Assembly (NCBI RefSeq): GCF_001510895.1
Contig: NZ_LPWA01000002.1
Span: forward strand, 1-64,000
Length of the DNA: 64,000 nucleotides
Direction of reading: 5' to 3'
Source of the DNA: Mesorhizobium loti
GTDB taxonomy: Bacteria; Pseudomonadota; Alphaproteobacteria; Rhizobiales; Rhizobiaceae
The notes under the pieces were generated by a model, which worked only from the letters and a program-made list of their open reading frames with translations, had not been told where the DNA came from and did no database searches. Shown here in pieces: positions 55,027 through 63,471 of the stretch (positions within the stretch are counted from its first letter, which is position 1; every line of letters begins with the position of its first letter). The position numbers and the translations under genes are program-made.

Positions 55027-55710
55027 CGTCAACAAGCCGCTTCGAACGATGACGCCGAGCAAATGCCGGCAGCCGAAAAGGGGCCACGCGCGCGAACGAG
55101 GCGGCTGATGCTGGAGACGGCGACGCGGCTGATGCAATCCGGCGTGACGCCTTCGGTCAGTGAAGTCGCCGAGGCAGCGGAAGTGTCGCGCGCGACCGCT
55201 TATCGCTACTTCCCCAGTCAAGCGGCGCTTGTGCAGGCGGTCGTCGATGAAGGGCTGGGTCCGATCCTGACCTGGAAATCGGCTTCGACCGATCCCGAGC
55301 AGCGGGTGGCGGATCTGTTCGCCACCGCCATGCCGCGCATCGAGGCTTTCGAGGCGACGTTCAAGGCGGCGCTCAAGCTTTCGCTCGACCAGTGGGCGCG
55401 GCGGCAGGCGGGCACGCTGGGCACCGAACCGGCCTTCACGCGCGGCCATCGCGTCGACCTCCTGAAGGATGCGATCGCGCCCCTCAAGGGTCAACTCAAG
55501 CCGCGTCAGTTCAAGCGTCTTGCCCAGGCCTTGTCGCTTATGTTCGGCGTCGAGGTGCTGATCGTGCTGAAGGACATATGGGGGCTGGAGAGCCGTGACA
55601 TGATGTCGGTCGCCGAGTGGGCGGCGGGCGCGTTGGTGCGCGTGGCGATAGCGGAATCAGAGGCGAAAGCGAGTGGAGTTTCGACATCATCGAAGGCCGG
55701 GAAGCCTTAA
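55015..55710 (+). CDS. TetR-family transcriptional regulator
   Basis: This 231-residue protein has an N-terminal TetR helix-turn-helix (about 25-70): RTRRLMLETATRLMQSG, then SVSEVAEAAEVSRATAYRYFPSQAALVQAV (in pieces). The rest is helical and ends in a low-complexity Ser/Lys tail. No good ribosome binding site precedes ATG 55015; the message may be leaderless or start slightly upstream. It is divergent from the Tm-1-like genes, 113 bp away, and also directly upstream of the polyol importer promoter region. Confidence 0.88.
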   Translation: MDVSRQQAASNDDAEQMPAAEKGPRARTRRLMLETATRLMQSGVTPSVSEVAEAAEVSRATAYRYFPSQAALVQAVVDEGLGPILTWKSASTDPEQRVADLFATAMPRIEAFEATFKAALKLSLDQWARRQAGTLGTEPAFTRGHRVDLLKDAIAPLKGQLKPRQFKRLAQALSLMFGVEVLIVLKDIWGLESRDMMSVAEWAAGALVRVAIAESEAKASGVSTSSKAGKP

Positions 55711-56062
55711 ATCTGGTTCGACCAGATTGGAGAGCCAGCTACCGATAATAATTGTGGTGCATCGCCGGAAGCAAGGCCCTCATGTATCAAGGAGTAGGAA
55801 AAATAAGGTAAAACAGACAGATACTGTCTCAATTGGCTTGTCGAACTGGTTTTGAGCGTACAAGAAAGAGCTTGACGTCTCATTTGAATTGGTAATACCA
55901 GATCAGGATGGATAAAGCGGATCGAAAGTGAGGGCTGCGATCCATTTTCCGAGCAGGGCGAGGAGGCCCGAAACGGAAAAGTGCCATCACGGAGGAACTA
56001 CCAGAGCCGACCAAGCTGCCGGCTCGCATGACACGGTAGAATGCGCACAAGGGAGGAAAACT
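55711..56062. promoter_or_regulatory. Complex promoter region of the polyol/sugar importer
   Basis: No gene is present. Two copies of the TGGT-N3-ACCA type palindrome occur: ATCTGGT-TCG-ACCAGAT at 55711-55727, perfect, and AATTGGT-AAT-ACCAGAT at 55887-55903. Between them is another perfect palindrome, AGACAG-ATA-CTGTCT, at 55815-55829, which is preceded and followed by A/T-rich DNA. TTGACG at about 55873 could be a -35 box just before the second site. Two types of regulator seem to act here. Confidence 0.65.
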
Positions 56063-57379
56063 ATGCGCAAGATAGTGACCAGCGTGATCGCTGGTATCGG
56101 CTTGGCGCTTGCCTGCGGAACATCCGTCCGCGCGCAGGACAAGGAACTCACCATCTTCTGGGCGGAATGGGATCCGGCGAACTATCTGCAGGAACTCGTC
56201 AATGACTATACGGCCGAGACAGGCGTGAAGGTCACGGTGCAGACCACGCCGTGGCCGGATTTCCAGACCAAGGCCTTCACCGAGTTCAACGCGCATGGCG
56301 ACGCCTACGACATGGTGGTCGGCGACTCGCAGTGGCTGGGCGCCGGTTCGACGCAGGGCCACTATGTCGACCTGACCGACTTCTTCAACCAGCACAAGCT
56401 TGGCGATGTGATGGCGCCTGCGACCATCAAGTATTATGCCGAATATCCCGGCGGTTCCGGCAAATACTGGGCGATCCCGCTGGAAGGCGATGCGATCGGC
56501 TGGTCCTACCGCAAGGACTGGTTCGAGGATCCGAAGGAGAAGGAAGCCTTCAAGGCGAAATACAACTACGACCTCGACATCCCGAAGACCTATGCGCAGC
56601 TGCGCGACATCGCCGAGTTCTTCCACCGCCCGGACCAGAAGCGGTACGGCGTCGCCATCTACACCGACAATTCCTATGACGCGATGGCGATGGGTGTCGA
56701 AAGCGCCATCTTCAGCTATGGCGGCGACCTCGGCGACTACGCAACCTACAAGGTCGACGGCATTACCAATTCGAAAGAGGCTGCCGCCGGCCTCGACATG
56801 TACAAGGAACTCTACAAGTTCACGCCTCCGGGCTGGGGCAAGACCTTCTTTGTGGAAGACAATCAGGCGATCACCGGCGGCCTCGCCGCGATGAGCATGA
56901 ACTTCTTCGCCTTCTTCCCGCCGCTGGTGAACAAGGCCACCAATCCCTATGCCGACGTCACCGGCTTCTTCGCCAACCCGGCCGGTCCGGACGGCAAGCG
57001 CTTCGCCGCTCTCGGCGGCCAGGGCATCTCCGTCGTCTCGTACTCGAAGAACAAGGACGAGGCGATGAAGTTCCTTGAATGGTTCATCAAGGACGAGACC
57101 CAGAAGAAGTGGGCCGAGCTCGGCGGCTACACGTGCAGCCAGGCCGTGCTGAAGTCGGAAGCCTTCCAGAGTGCCACGCCCTACAACAAGGCGTTCTACG
57201 ACACGATGTTCATGGTCAAGGACTTTTGGGCAACGCCTGAATATGCCGAAGTGCTCGATCAGTTGAACCAGAACATCTATCCGTTCGTGGTCGGCGGCAA
57301 GGGCACCGCCCAGGAAGCGCTCGACAAGACCGCCGCCGACTGGAAGGCGACGTTCACCAAGTACAACCGCTACAAGTAA
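56063..57379 (+). CDS. Sugar/polyol ABC transporter periplasmic binding protein (SBP_bac_1)
   Basis: This 438-residue protein has a Sec signal ending TSVRAQ at residue 25. The mature part has LTIFWAEWDPANYLQELVNDY, DMVVGDSQWLGAGSTQGHYVDL, YWAIPLEGDAIGWSYRKDWFED, GVAIYTDNSYDAMAMGVESA and GGQGISVVSYSKNKDEAMKFL, the type-2 fold of maltose/glycerol-3-phosphate-type binding proteins. GGGAGG at about 56051-56056 precedes ATG 56063. Ligand may be a polyol or oligosaccharide. Confidence 0.92.
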   Translation: MRKIVTSVIAGIGLALACGTSVRAQDKELTIFWAEWDPANYLQELVNDYTAETGVKVTVQTTPWPDFQTKAFTEFNAHGDAYDMVVGDSQWLGAGSTQGHYVDLTDFFNQHKLGDVMAPATIKYYAEYPGGSGKYWAIPLEGDAIGWSYRKDWFEDPKEKEAFKAKYNYDLDIPKTYAQLRDIAEFFHRPDQKRYGVAIYTDNSYDAMAMGVESAIFSYGGDLGDYATYKVDGITNSKEAAAGLDMYKELYKFTPPGWGKTFFVEDNQAITGGLAAMSMNFFAFFPPLVNKATNPYADVTGFFANPAGPDGKRFAALGGQGISVVSYSKNKDEAMKFLEWFIKDETQKKWAELGGYTCSQAVLKSEAFQSATPYNKAFYDTMFMVKDFWATPEYAEVLDQLNQNIYPFVVGGKGTAQEALDKTAADWKATFTKYNRYK

Positions 57380-57392
57380 GCATCACAGTCAG

Positions 57393-57423
57393 AATGCCGG
57401 AGGAGGGCTTCCCCTCCGGCATT
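57393..57423 (+). promoter_or_regulatory. Hairpin between binding-protein and permease genes
   Basis: AATGCCGGAGG and CCTCCGGCATT form an 11 bp stem with a 9 nt loop, followed by a T-rich TTCTGTTTT. It lies in the 67 bp gap after the binding-protein stop. It may stop part of the transcripts or protect the upstream message. Confidence 0.65.
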
Positions 57424-57446
57424 TCTGTTTTCAGGGAGAACGACCG

Positions 57447-58352
57447 TTGGCTTCGGTAGCCCTCACACATCTTGATCCCGCATCCAGGGCCGCCGCGCGC
57501 GGCTGGTCGGATTTGACCATCCGCAACATGTTCATCATCCCGACGCTGGTTTTCCTGATTGTCTTCAACATTTTTCCGCTAATCTATTCGCTGGGCTATT
57601 CCTTCACCAACTTTGCCGCGAACCGCAGCGAGCCCTGGCAGTTCGTCGGCTTGCAGAACTATCGCGAGCTGCTCGCCGACGACCACATCTGGTCGAACTT
57701 CGTCATCACCGCGAAATACGTGATCGTTTCGGTGGCCGGCCAGATGATCGTGGGCTTTGGCCTTGCGCTTCTGCTCAACCGCAGCTTCCCGATGAAGGGC
57801 CTGATCACCACGCTTTTGCTGTTGCCGATGATGATGTCGGCGGCGGTCGTCGGCCTGTTCTGGCAATTGCTCTACAGCCCGTCCTGGGGACCGATCAACT
57901 ACGTCTTTGGCCTCGGCGACTTTGCCTGGCTCTCCAACCCGGACAGCGCGCTCTACGCGGTGGCGATCACCGACATCTGGATGTGGTCGCCTTTCGTCAT
58001 GCTGCTCTCGCTTGCCGGCCTTTCGGCCGTGCCGCAGCATCTTTATGAGGCCGCGGCGATCGACCGCGCCAGCTGGTGGTACACCTTCACACGCATCACC
58101 TTGCCGCTGGTCTCACCGATCCTTTTGATTGCGCTGATCTTCCGCACCATGGAAGCCTTCAAGACCTTCGACATCGCCTACACCATGACGACGCAGCCGA
58201 CCGCCGAGCTGATCGCGATCCGGCTCTACAAGCAGGCGTTCCAGCAATGGGACACCGGCAAGTCCTGCGCGCTGGCCTACATCGTGCTGATCATGGTGCT
58301 GGCCATCACCAACCTCTACGTGAAGTATCTCAACAAGGTGAAGGAGCGCTGA
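57447..58352 (+). CDS. Sugar/polyol ABC permease 1 (MalF type)
   Basis: This 301-residue protein has six hydrophobic segments and an EAA loop YEAAAIDRASWWYTFTRITLPLVSPI (in pieces). FNIFPLIYSLGYSFTNF and GINLY-like QFVGLQNYRELL near the start fit MalF-type permeases. Start is TTG 57447, with CAGGGAGAA about ten bases before it. It pairs with the permease gene one base further on. Confidence 0.92.
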   Translation: MASVALTHLDPASRAAARGWSDLTIRNMFIIPTLVFLIVFNIFPLIYSLGYSFTNFAANRSEPWQFVGLQNYRELLADDHIWSNFVITAKYVIVSVAGQMIVGFGLALLLNRSFPMKGLITTLLLLPMMMSAAVVGLFWQLLYSPSWGPINYVFGLGDFAWLSNPDSALYAVAITDIWMWSPFVMLLSLAGLSAVPQHLYEAAAIDRASWWYTFTRITLPLVSPILLIALIFRTMEAFKTFDIAYTMTTQPTAELIAIRLYKQAFQQWDTGKSCALAYIVLIMVLAITNLYVKYLNKVKER

Positions 58353-58353
58353 G

Positions 58354-59310
58354 ATGGCCGCCGTACGCACTTCTTCCGAGGTCGCGCTCAACCGCGCGGC
58401 AATCGCCGCGGTGCTGATCGCGACACTGATCTTCCTGGCGCCCATCTACTGGATCGCCTCCACGGCTTTCAAGCCGAAGGAACTCGCCGTCAGCGTGCCG
58501 CCGACCGTGCTCTTCGAGCCCGAGGTGACGCCGTTCGTGCGCCTCTTCACCAAGCGGGTGCAGATGCAGAAGACCGTCGACCCGCAAGCCTACGAGGCAG
58601 CACCGTGGTGGGAAAAAAAGATCTATGACGGGGGCGAGCGGGTGCTGAAGGTCGGCAAGGACGTGCAGCTTTCGCAATATCCCGACCGGTTCATGAACAG
58701 CCTGATCGTGGCGATCGTCAGCACCGTGCTCGCGGTCGGCATGGGAACGTTCACGGCCTACGGCTTCTCGCGCTTCAGAATAGCCGGCGAGGCGGATCTC
58801 CTGTTCTTCATCCTGTCGACACGCATGCTGCCGCCGGTGGTCGTCGCCATCCCGATGTTCCTGATGTACCGGATGGTCGGCCTGAACGACTCGCATATCG
58901 GGCTCATCATTCTCTACGTCGCCTTCAACCTGTCCTTTTCGGTCTGGCTTATGAAGGGCTTCATGGACGAGATCCCGAAGGAGTATGAGGAGGCGGCGCT
59001 CGTCGACGGCTACACGCGCATGCAGGCCTTCTTCAAGATCGTGCTGCCGGAAGCGGCGACCGGCATCGCCGCCACCGCCGTGTTCTGCTTCATCACCGCC
59101 TGGAACGAATACGCCTTCGCGCTGATCATGACCAACCGGCGCGCCCAGACCGCGCCGCCCTTCATCCCGTCGCAGATAGGCTCCGGCCTGCCGGACTGGA
59201 CGACGATCGCTGCAGGCACGTTCCTGTTCCTGCTGCCGGTCGCGATCTTCACCTTCCTGCTGCGCAACCACCTGCTTCGCGGCGTGACCTTCGGAGCGAT
59301 CCGCAAATGA
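58354..59310 (+). CDS. Sugar/polyol ABC permease 2 (MalG type) with extended periplasmic loop
   Basis: The product is 318 residues. After the first hydrophobic segment a roughly 75-residue periplasmic stretch follows (FEPEVTPFVRLFTKRVQMQK ... LSQYPDRFMNSL), longer than in MalG. It may contact the binding protein. The EAA loop is YEEAALVDGYTRMQAFFKIVLPEAATG (in pieces). The end overlaps the small membrane protein gene by four bases. Confidence 0.92.
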   Translation: MAAVRTSSEVALNRAAIAAVLIATLIFLAPIYWIASTAFKPKELAVSVPPTVLFEPEVTPFVRLFTKRVQMQKTVDPQAYEAAPWWEKKIYDGGERVLKVGKDVQLSQYPDRFMNSLIVAIVSTVLAVGMGTFTAYGFSRFRIAGEADLLFFILSTRMLPPVVVAIPMFLMYRMVGLNDSHIGLIILYVAFNLSFSVWLMKGFMDEIPKEYEEAALVDGYTRMQAFFKIVLPEAATGIAATAVFCFITAWNEYAFALIMTNRRAQTAPPFIPSQIGSGLPDWTTIAAGTFLFLLPVAIFTFLLRNHLLRGVTFGAIRK

Positions 59311-59527
59311 GTTTTCGCGCCGTTAACGAGAAGTACCTGCTGCCGGCCTCGCAGATCCTGATGGTGCTCGGCATCGTCGCGCTCTGCCAGCATGGAGCCT
59401 CGGCCTGCATTCCTATGGCGTGACGATCATCCTGATCGGGCTGATCGGCTTCAACATCACGTCCAAGATCGCGCCGGAGCGCAAGGAAGAAACCGGCGCC
59501 GCGGCGCATGAGGGAGCCCGGCAGTGA
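59307..59527 (+). CDS. Small membrane protein of the importer operon (one-base frameshift)
   Basis: The start MSFRAVNEKYLLPASQILMVLGIVALCQ (in pieces) overlaps the permease stop (ATGA). At about 59390 one C seems missing (CAGCCATGG written as CAGCATGG). The restored frame continues WSLGLHSYGVTIILIGLIGFNITSK and ends HEGARQ with TGA at 59525-59527, overlapping the next gene by four bases. This gives about 73 residues with two hydrophobic segments. Small membrane proteins at this place, such as GlpU of the rhizobial glycerol importer, are known but poorly understood. Exact spacing on both sides supports a real gene. Confidence 0.7.
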
Positions 59528-60630
59528 CGCAGATCGAACTTCGCGGCATCGAGAAATTCTTCGGCGCCGTCCAGGTCATCCACAATTTGAACCTCGCCAT
59601 CGCCGACAACGAGTTCATCGTGCTGCTTGGGCAGTCGGGTTGCGGCAAGACCACGACGCTGCGCGCGATTGCGGGGCTCGAGACGATCGACGGTGGCGAC
59701 ATACTGATCGACGGCAAGGCGGTGCAGCACCTCAAGGCGGCCGACCGCGATATCGCGATGGTGTTCCAGTCCTTCTCGCTCTACCCGCATATGACGGTAT
59801 TCGAGAACATCGCCTTTCCGCTGCGCGCGACGCGCATGAGCGGCGGCGAGGTCGACAAGGCGGTACGCGAGGTTGCCCGCGTGCTGCGCATCACCGACCT
59901 GCTCGACAAGAGGCCGTCGGCGCTGTCGGGCGGCGACATGCAGCGTGTGGCGATCGGCCGGGCGCTGGTGCGGCGTCCGAAGGCGATGCTGATGGACGAG
60001 CCGATCGGCGCGCTGGACGCCAAGCTGCGCGAGGAGATGCGAGCCGAGATCAAGCGGCTTCACATCAAGCAGGGGTCGACCACGATCTATGTCACCCATG
60101 ATCAGATCGAGGCGATGAGCCTCGCCGACCGCATCGTCATCATGCATGAAGGCTTCATCCAGCAGGTCGGAACGCCGGACGAAGTCTATTCGCATCCGGC
60201 CAACCTGTTCGTCGCCCAGTTTGTCGGCAGCCCGGTGATGAACGTCGCCGAGGCCAGCGTCACCGATGAGGCTGGGGCCGCCTCCGTTACGGTCGGCGGT
60301 GCGCCGGCGGGCTTCGAGTTCCCAGGCGCGCTCCTGTCCAAGCTCAACGGCCACGCCGCCAATGGCGGCCTGACGCTCGGCATCCGGCCTGAGGGTGTGC
60401 TGGTCCGGCACGATGCCGCTGCCGGCTACATGCCGGTCGAGGCGCAGATCATCGAGCCGCTCGGCTCCTTCGACATCGTCGACCTCAAGGTCGGCTCCAA
60501 GATGCTGCGCGCCCGCACCAAGGCCGGCTACGTCTCGGGTCCCGGTGAGAAGGTCCATGCCCGCATAGACCCGGAGCAGGCGCATTTCTTCGACACCGCA
60601 AGCGGCAAGTCACTCGGAGTAAGGCTGTAA
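59524..60630 (+). CDS. Sugar/polyol ABC transporter ATPase 1 (UgpC/MalK type)
   Basis: This 368-residue ATPase has Walker A GQSGCGKTT, Q-loop VFQSFSLYPHM, signature ALSGGDMQRVAIGRAL (GDMQ instead of GQQQ), Walker B MLMDEPIGALD, His-loop VTHDQIEAMSLAD and a C-terminal TOBE/MalK-like regulatory domain. Start is GTG 59524, overlapping the small gene. The sister ATPase follows at once, and the two probably form a heterodimer. Confidence 0.93.
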   Translation: MTQIELRGIEKFFGAVQVIHNLNLAIADNEFIVLLGQSGCGKTTTLRAIAGLETIDGGDILIDGKAVQHLKAADRDIAMVFQSFSLYPHMTVFENIAFPLRATRMSGGEVDKAVREVARVLRITDLLDKRPSALSGGDMQRVAIGRALVRRPKAMLMDEPIGALDAKLREEMRAEIKRLHIKQGSTTIYVTHDQIEAMSLADRIVIMHEGFIQQVGTPDEVYSHPANLFVAQFVGSPVMNVAEASVTDEAGAASVTVGGAPAGFEFPGALLSKLNGHAANGGLTLGIRPEGVLVRHDAAAGYMPVEAQIIEPLGSFDIVDLKVGSKMLRARTKAGYVSGPGEKVHARIDPEQAHFFDTASGKSLGVRL

Positions 60631-61733
60631 TGGCCCATATCGAACTGAAGAACATCACCAAGAAGTTCGGCGGCCATACCGCGCTGACCGGCCTCAATCT
60701 CGACATCGCCGATGGCGAATTCTTCGTGCTGCTCGGCGAAACCGGAGCCGGCAAGACGACGACGCTCAGGATGATCGCCGGCCTGGAGAAGCCGACCGAG
60801 GGCCAGGTCTTCATCGACGGCGTCGACGTCGCCGACTGGGGCGCGGCCGAGCGCGACGTGGCCCTGGTGCTGCAGCAATATTCGCTCTACCCGCGCTACA
60901 CGGTGCGGCAGAATCTGGAGTTCCCGCTGAAGCCTAAGATCCGCCGCCTGCCGGACGCCGAGATCAAGGATCGCGTCACGCGTGCCGCGCGCACGCTGCG
61001 CATCGAGCACCTGCTCGATCGCAAGACCGACCGGTTGTCCGGCGGCGAGATGCAGCGCGTCTCGATCGGCCGGGCGATCGTGCGCAAGCCGCGCGTGTTT
61101 CTGATGGACGAGCCGTTGTCGGCGCTCGACGCGAAACTCCGCGAAGCGCTGCGCACGGAGTTGAAAAACCTCCAAATGCAGCTCGGCGCGACGTTTCTGT
61201 TCGTCACCCACGACCAGATCGAGGCGATGTCGATGGGCGACAAGGTCGGCGTGCTCAACCATGGGCGCATCGTCCAGACCGGCACGCCGCAGGAGATCTA
61301 CAACAATCCGCGCGACACCTATGTCGCGAGTTTCGTCGGCTCGCCGCCGATGAACCTTATCGACGGCAAGCTGGTCGAAAACCGCGCGGTGATGGCGCCG
61401 ATGAATTTCGAATTGCCGCTTTCAGGGGGAGCCAGGGCTTTTTCGGGGGAGAAGACGGGCGGTGCGACCGACGGTCGCCCGCTCGTCTTCGGCATCCGTC
61501 CGGAGGACGTCTATCTGGAAAGCGGCGCGCCGGTCGAGGCGCGCGTCCATGATGTCGAGAACCATGGCGTCGAGAAGATCGTGACGCTCAGGGTCGGCGA
61601 TGCGATGCTGAGAGCTACCGTGCCGGCCAGAACCGCCGTCGAGATCGAGCAGCCGGTCCGTTTTGCCTGGAACCCGGACAAGGTGGTGATGTTCGACAAG
61701 GGTAGCGGGGTGAGCCTGCGGCACGCCGGATAG
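60630..61733 (+). CDS. Sugar/polyol ABC transporter ATPase 2 (UgpC/MalK type)
   Basis: The product is 367 residues. Walker A is GETGAGKTT (not the usual GPSGCGKST), Q-loop LVLQQYSLYPRY, signature RLSGGEMQRVSIGRAI, Walker B FLMDEPLSALD and His-loop VTHDQIEAMSMGD, followed by TOBE regulatory sequence. Its ATG shares a base with the preceding stop (TAATG). Two different ATPases in one importer are typical of the rhizobial glycerol (Glp) and related polyol systems. Confidence 0.93.
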   Translation: MAHIELKNITKKFGGHTALTGLNLDIADGEFFVLLGETGAGKTTTLRMIAGLEKPTEGQVFIDGVDVADWGAAERDVALVLQQYSLYPRYTVRQNLEFPLKPKIRRLPDAEIKDRVTRAARTLRIEHLLDRKTDRLSGGEMQRVSIGRAIVRKPRVFLMDEPLSALDAKLREALRTELKNLQMQLGATFLFVTHDQIEAMSMGDKVGVLNHGRIVQTGTPQEIYNNPRDTYVASFVGSPPMNLIDGKLVENRAVMAPMNFELPLSGGARAFSGEKTGGATDGRPLVFGIRPEDVYLESGAPVEARVHDVENHGVEKIVTLRVGDAMLRATVPARTAVEIEQPVRFAWNPDKVVMFDKGSGVSLRHAG

Positions 61734-61759
61734 GTCTCAGCTCAGCGGTGAGGCGATCT

Positions 61760-62584
61760 CTAGTTAGTGCTTCCGTCGGCTGGCGTTTCGATGCCGATGC
61801 CGATGCCGGTGGCTGTCGGCCGATGGCGAAGGGGCTCGATGAGCAAACCAAGCACCGTCTGGCTGCGCTCATCATCGCAGCCGTCCAGCCCGATCCCTCG
61901 CGGTAGGACCGACGGTTGGAAGCTGCCGAAGATGCGATCCCAGAGCGTCAGAAATGTCGAATAGTTGGAATTGGTTTCGGGCACCCAGCGGGAATGGTGA
62001 ACGACATGCATGGCCGGCGTGGCGATCAGCCACGCAAGACGACGATCGATCTGTTTAGGCAGGGCGATATTCGCATGCTGGAAGATCAAGACCGGCAGTT
62101 GGATAACAGGATAGAGCATGACGGCGGCAGGCGGGATACCGAAGGCCAGGATTGCCGTTCCGAGAAAGACAGGCCTCAGCGCCGCCTCCAACGGATGGCT
62201 GCGGAAGGAGGTCGTGACGTCCATCTGCGGGTCGCTGTGGTGGACTCGGTGCAATCGCCAGAGCAGCGGCACGGCGTGGCTGACCCGGTGGCGCCAGTAG
62301 TCCATAAGGTCGAGCAGGAGGATGCCGGCGGCGATGATCATCCAGGACGGCTCGATCGCGGCCAGTCCCCAATGATGGGCCTCGACGGTGGAGGATAAAG
62401 CCAGCAACGCGCCCGCCATGAGCCCGCCGATGATGATGCCGATAACCGAGATCACCAGGTTTCGGCGGCCTCGGCACCAATCGCGCTTTCCCGGACGCGC
62501 GGCTTGCAAGCCCTCCCACATCCAAATGCCGAGGAAGGTCAGGAGAAGGACGACAGGCGGCAATTTGGAGAGCAAGCTGTCCAC
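61760..62584 (-). CDS. Sterol-desaturase / fatty acid hydroxylase family membrane protein
   Basis: This roughly 274-residue protein has three or four hydrophobic segments. The di-iron histidine boxes are DYWRHRVSH (HxxxH), LHRVHHSDP (HxxHH) and MHVVHHSRW (HxxHH), in the usual order. GTG 62584, with GGGAGGA before it, gives a start just ahead of the first membrane helix; a longer frame upstream is Ser/Arg-rich and unlikely. It would hydroxylate or desaturate a lipid. It is divergent from the LuxR-type gene at 62688. Confidence 0.9.
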   Translation of the reverse strand: MDSLLSKLPPVVLLLTFLGIWMWEGLQAARPGKRDWCRGRRNLVISVIGIIIGGLMAGALLALSSTVEAHHWGLAAIEPSWMIIAAGILLLDLMDYWRHRVSHAVPLLWRLHRVHHSDPQMDVTTSFRSHPLEAALRPVFLGTAILAFGIPPAAVMLYPVIQLPVLIFQHANIALPKQIDRRLAWLIATPAMHVVHHSRWVPETNSNYSTFLTLWDRIFGSFQPSVLPRGIGLDGCDDERSQTVLGLLIEPLRHRPTATGIGIGIETPADGSTN

Positions 62585-62687
62585 GGGCGTCCTCCCTCGC
62601 CACGGCTTCTTTCCGCTCGAGCGATCGGCTAGAATAGCCTTGCCCGCAGGAGGATAAAGTCGGCCGGATGGCCGACAGGAGGCGGCC

Positions 62688-63429
62688 ATGGCCGACCGGT
62701 TGCTTCGTGATCGCGTGGTGGAAGCGGTACGCGCCGCGGATCTGCTTAGCGATACCGGCTCGGTCGTATCGCTTGCGGTCGAGGCGCTCTCGGCCGCCTG
62801 TCCGCATGGTGTGGCCTTGGCGTTCACCCGGCGGGGAGATGGCGGCTTCGGATCGGTTGCGGCCTCGCGCGAAGGTCAGATGCTGCGGCTCGAAAGCGTG
62901 CCGCGTCCGCAGGCGCCGGTCCGTTGGGTTGTCAAGCTCGATCACGTGCCCGACTGGCAGCAGAACCGTTGGGTCGAGCCGATCAGATCGGGTGTCCACG
63001 GCAAGGACTATTTCCTTCGGGTCAATCCGCTGCCGATGATGTTGATGGGCGACATGCGCAACCCGCCGGACTATGGCCGGATCATGCTCTGCCGGGACGG
63101 TCGAATGCTGGCTTGGCTCGGCCTCTATGTGGACGGGAGGCGAGGATTCAGCGAGCGCGAGCAGGCGGAGCTTGCGCGGGTTGCGACAGAGCTAGCGGCG
63201 CCGCTTCGCCTCGCGGCCGTGCTCGAAAGTTCGCCTGCGCCGCCGAGGCTTTCTCCGCGACAGACAGAGATCATGATGCTGGGTCGACAAAGGCATGACC
63301 AACAAACAGATCGCCAAGGAACTCGATATCTCGCCGGCAACCGTGAAGACCCTGCTTGAACGGCTGTTCCGGATTTCGAAGGCGAAGAACCGGATCGCTC
63401 TGATCCATTGGTGGCAAGGCACCGATTAG
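62688..63429 (+). CDS. LuxR-type regulator (one-base frameshift)
   Basis: About 246 residues are present. The N-terminal 190 residues look GAF-like (RAADLLSDTGSVVSLAVEAL, GKDYFLRVNPLPMMLMGDM, FSEREQAELARVATELAAPL). Then LSPRQTEIMML starts the LuxR helix-turn-helix. At 63281-63283 one G too many (GGG) breaks the frame. The next frame gives GMTNKQIAKELDISPATVKT and LLERLFRISKAKNRIALIHW, ending TAG 63427-63429. GGAGG lies just before ATG 62688. It may control the divergent desaturase gene. Confidence 0.82.
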
Positions 63430-63471
63430 CCGACGTATTCGGCAGTGGAACGTGGCCTGCCCGCTGTTCGG

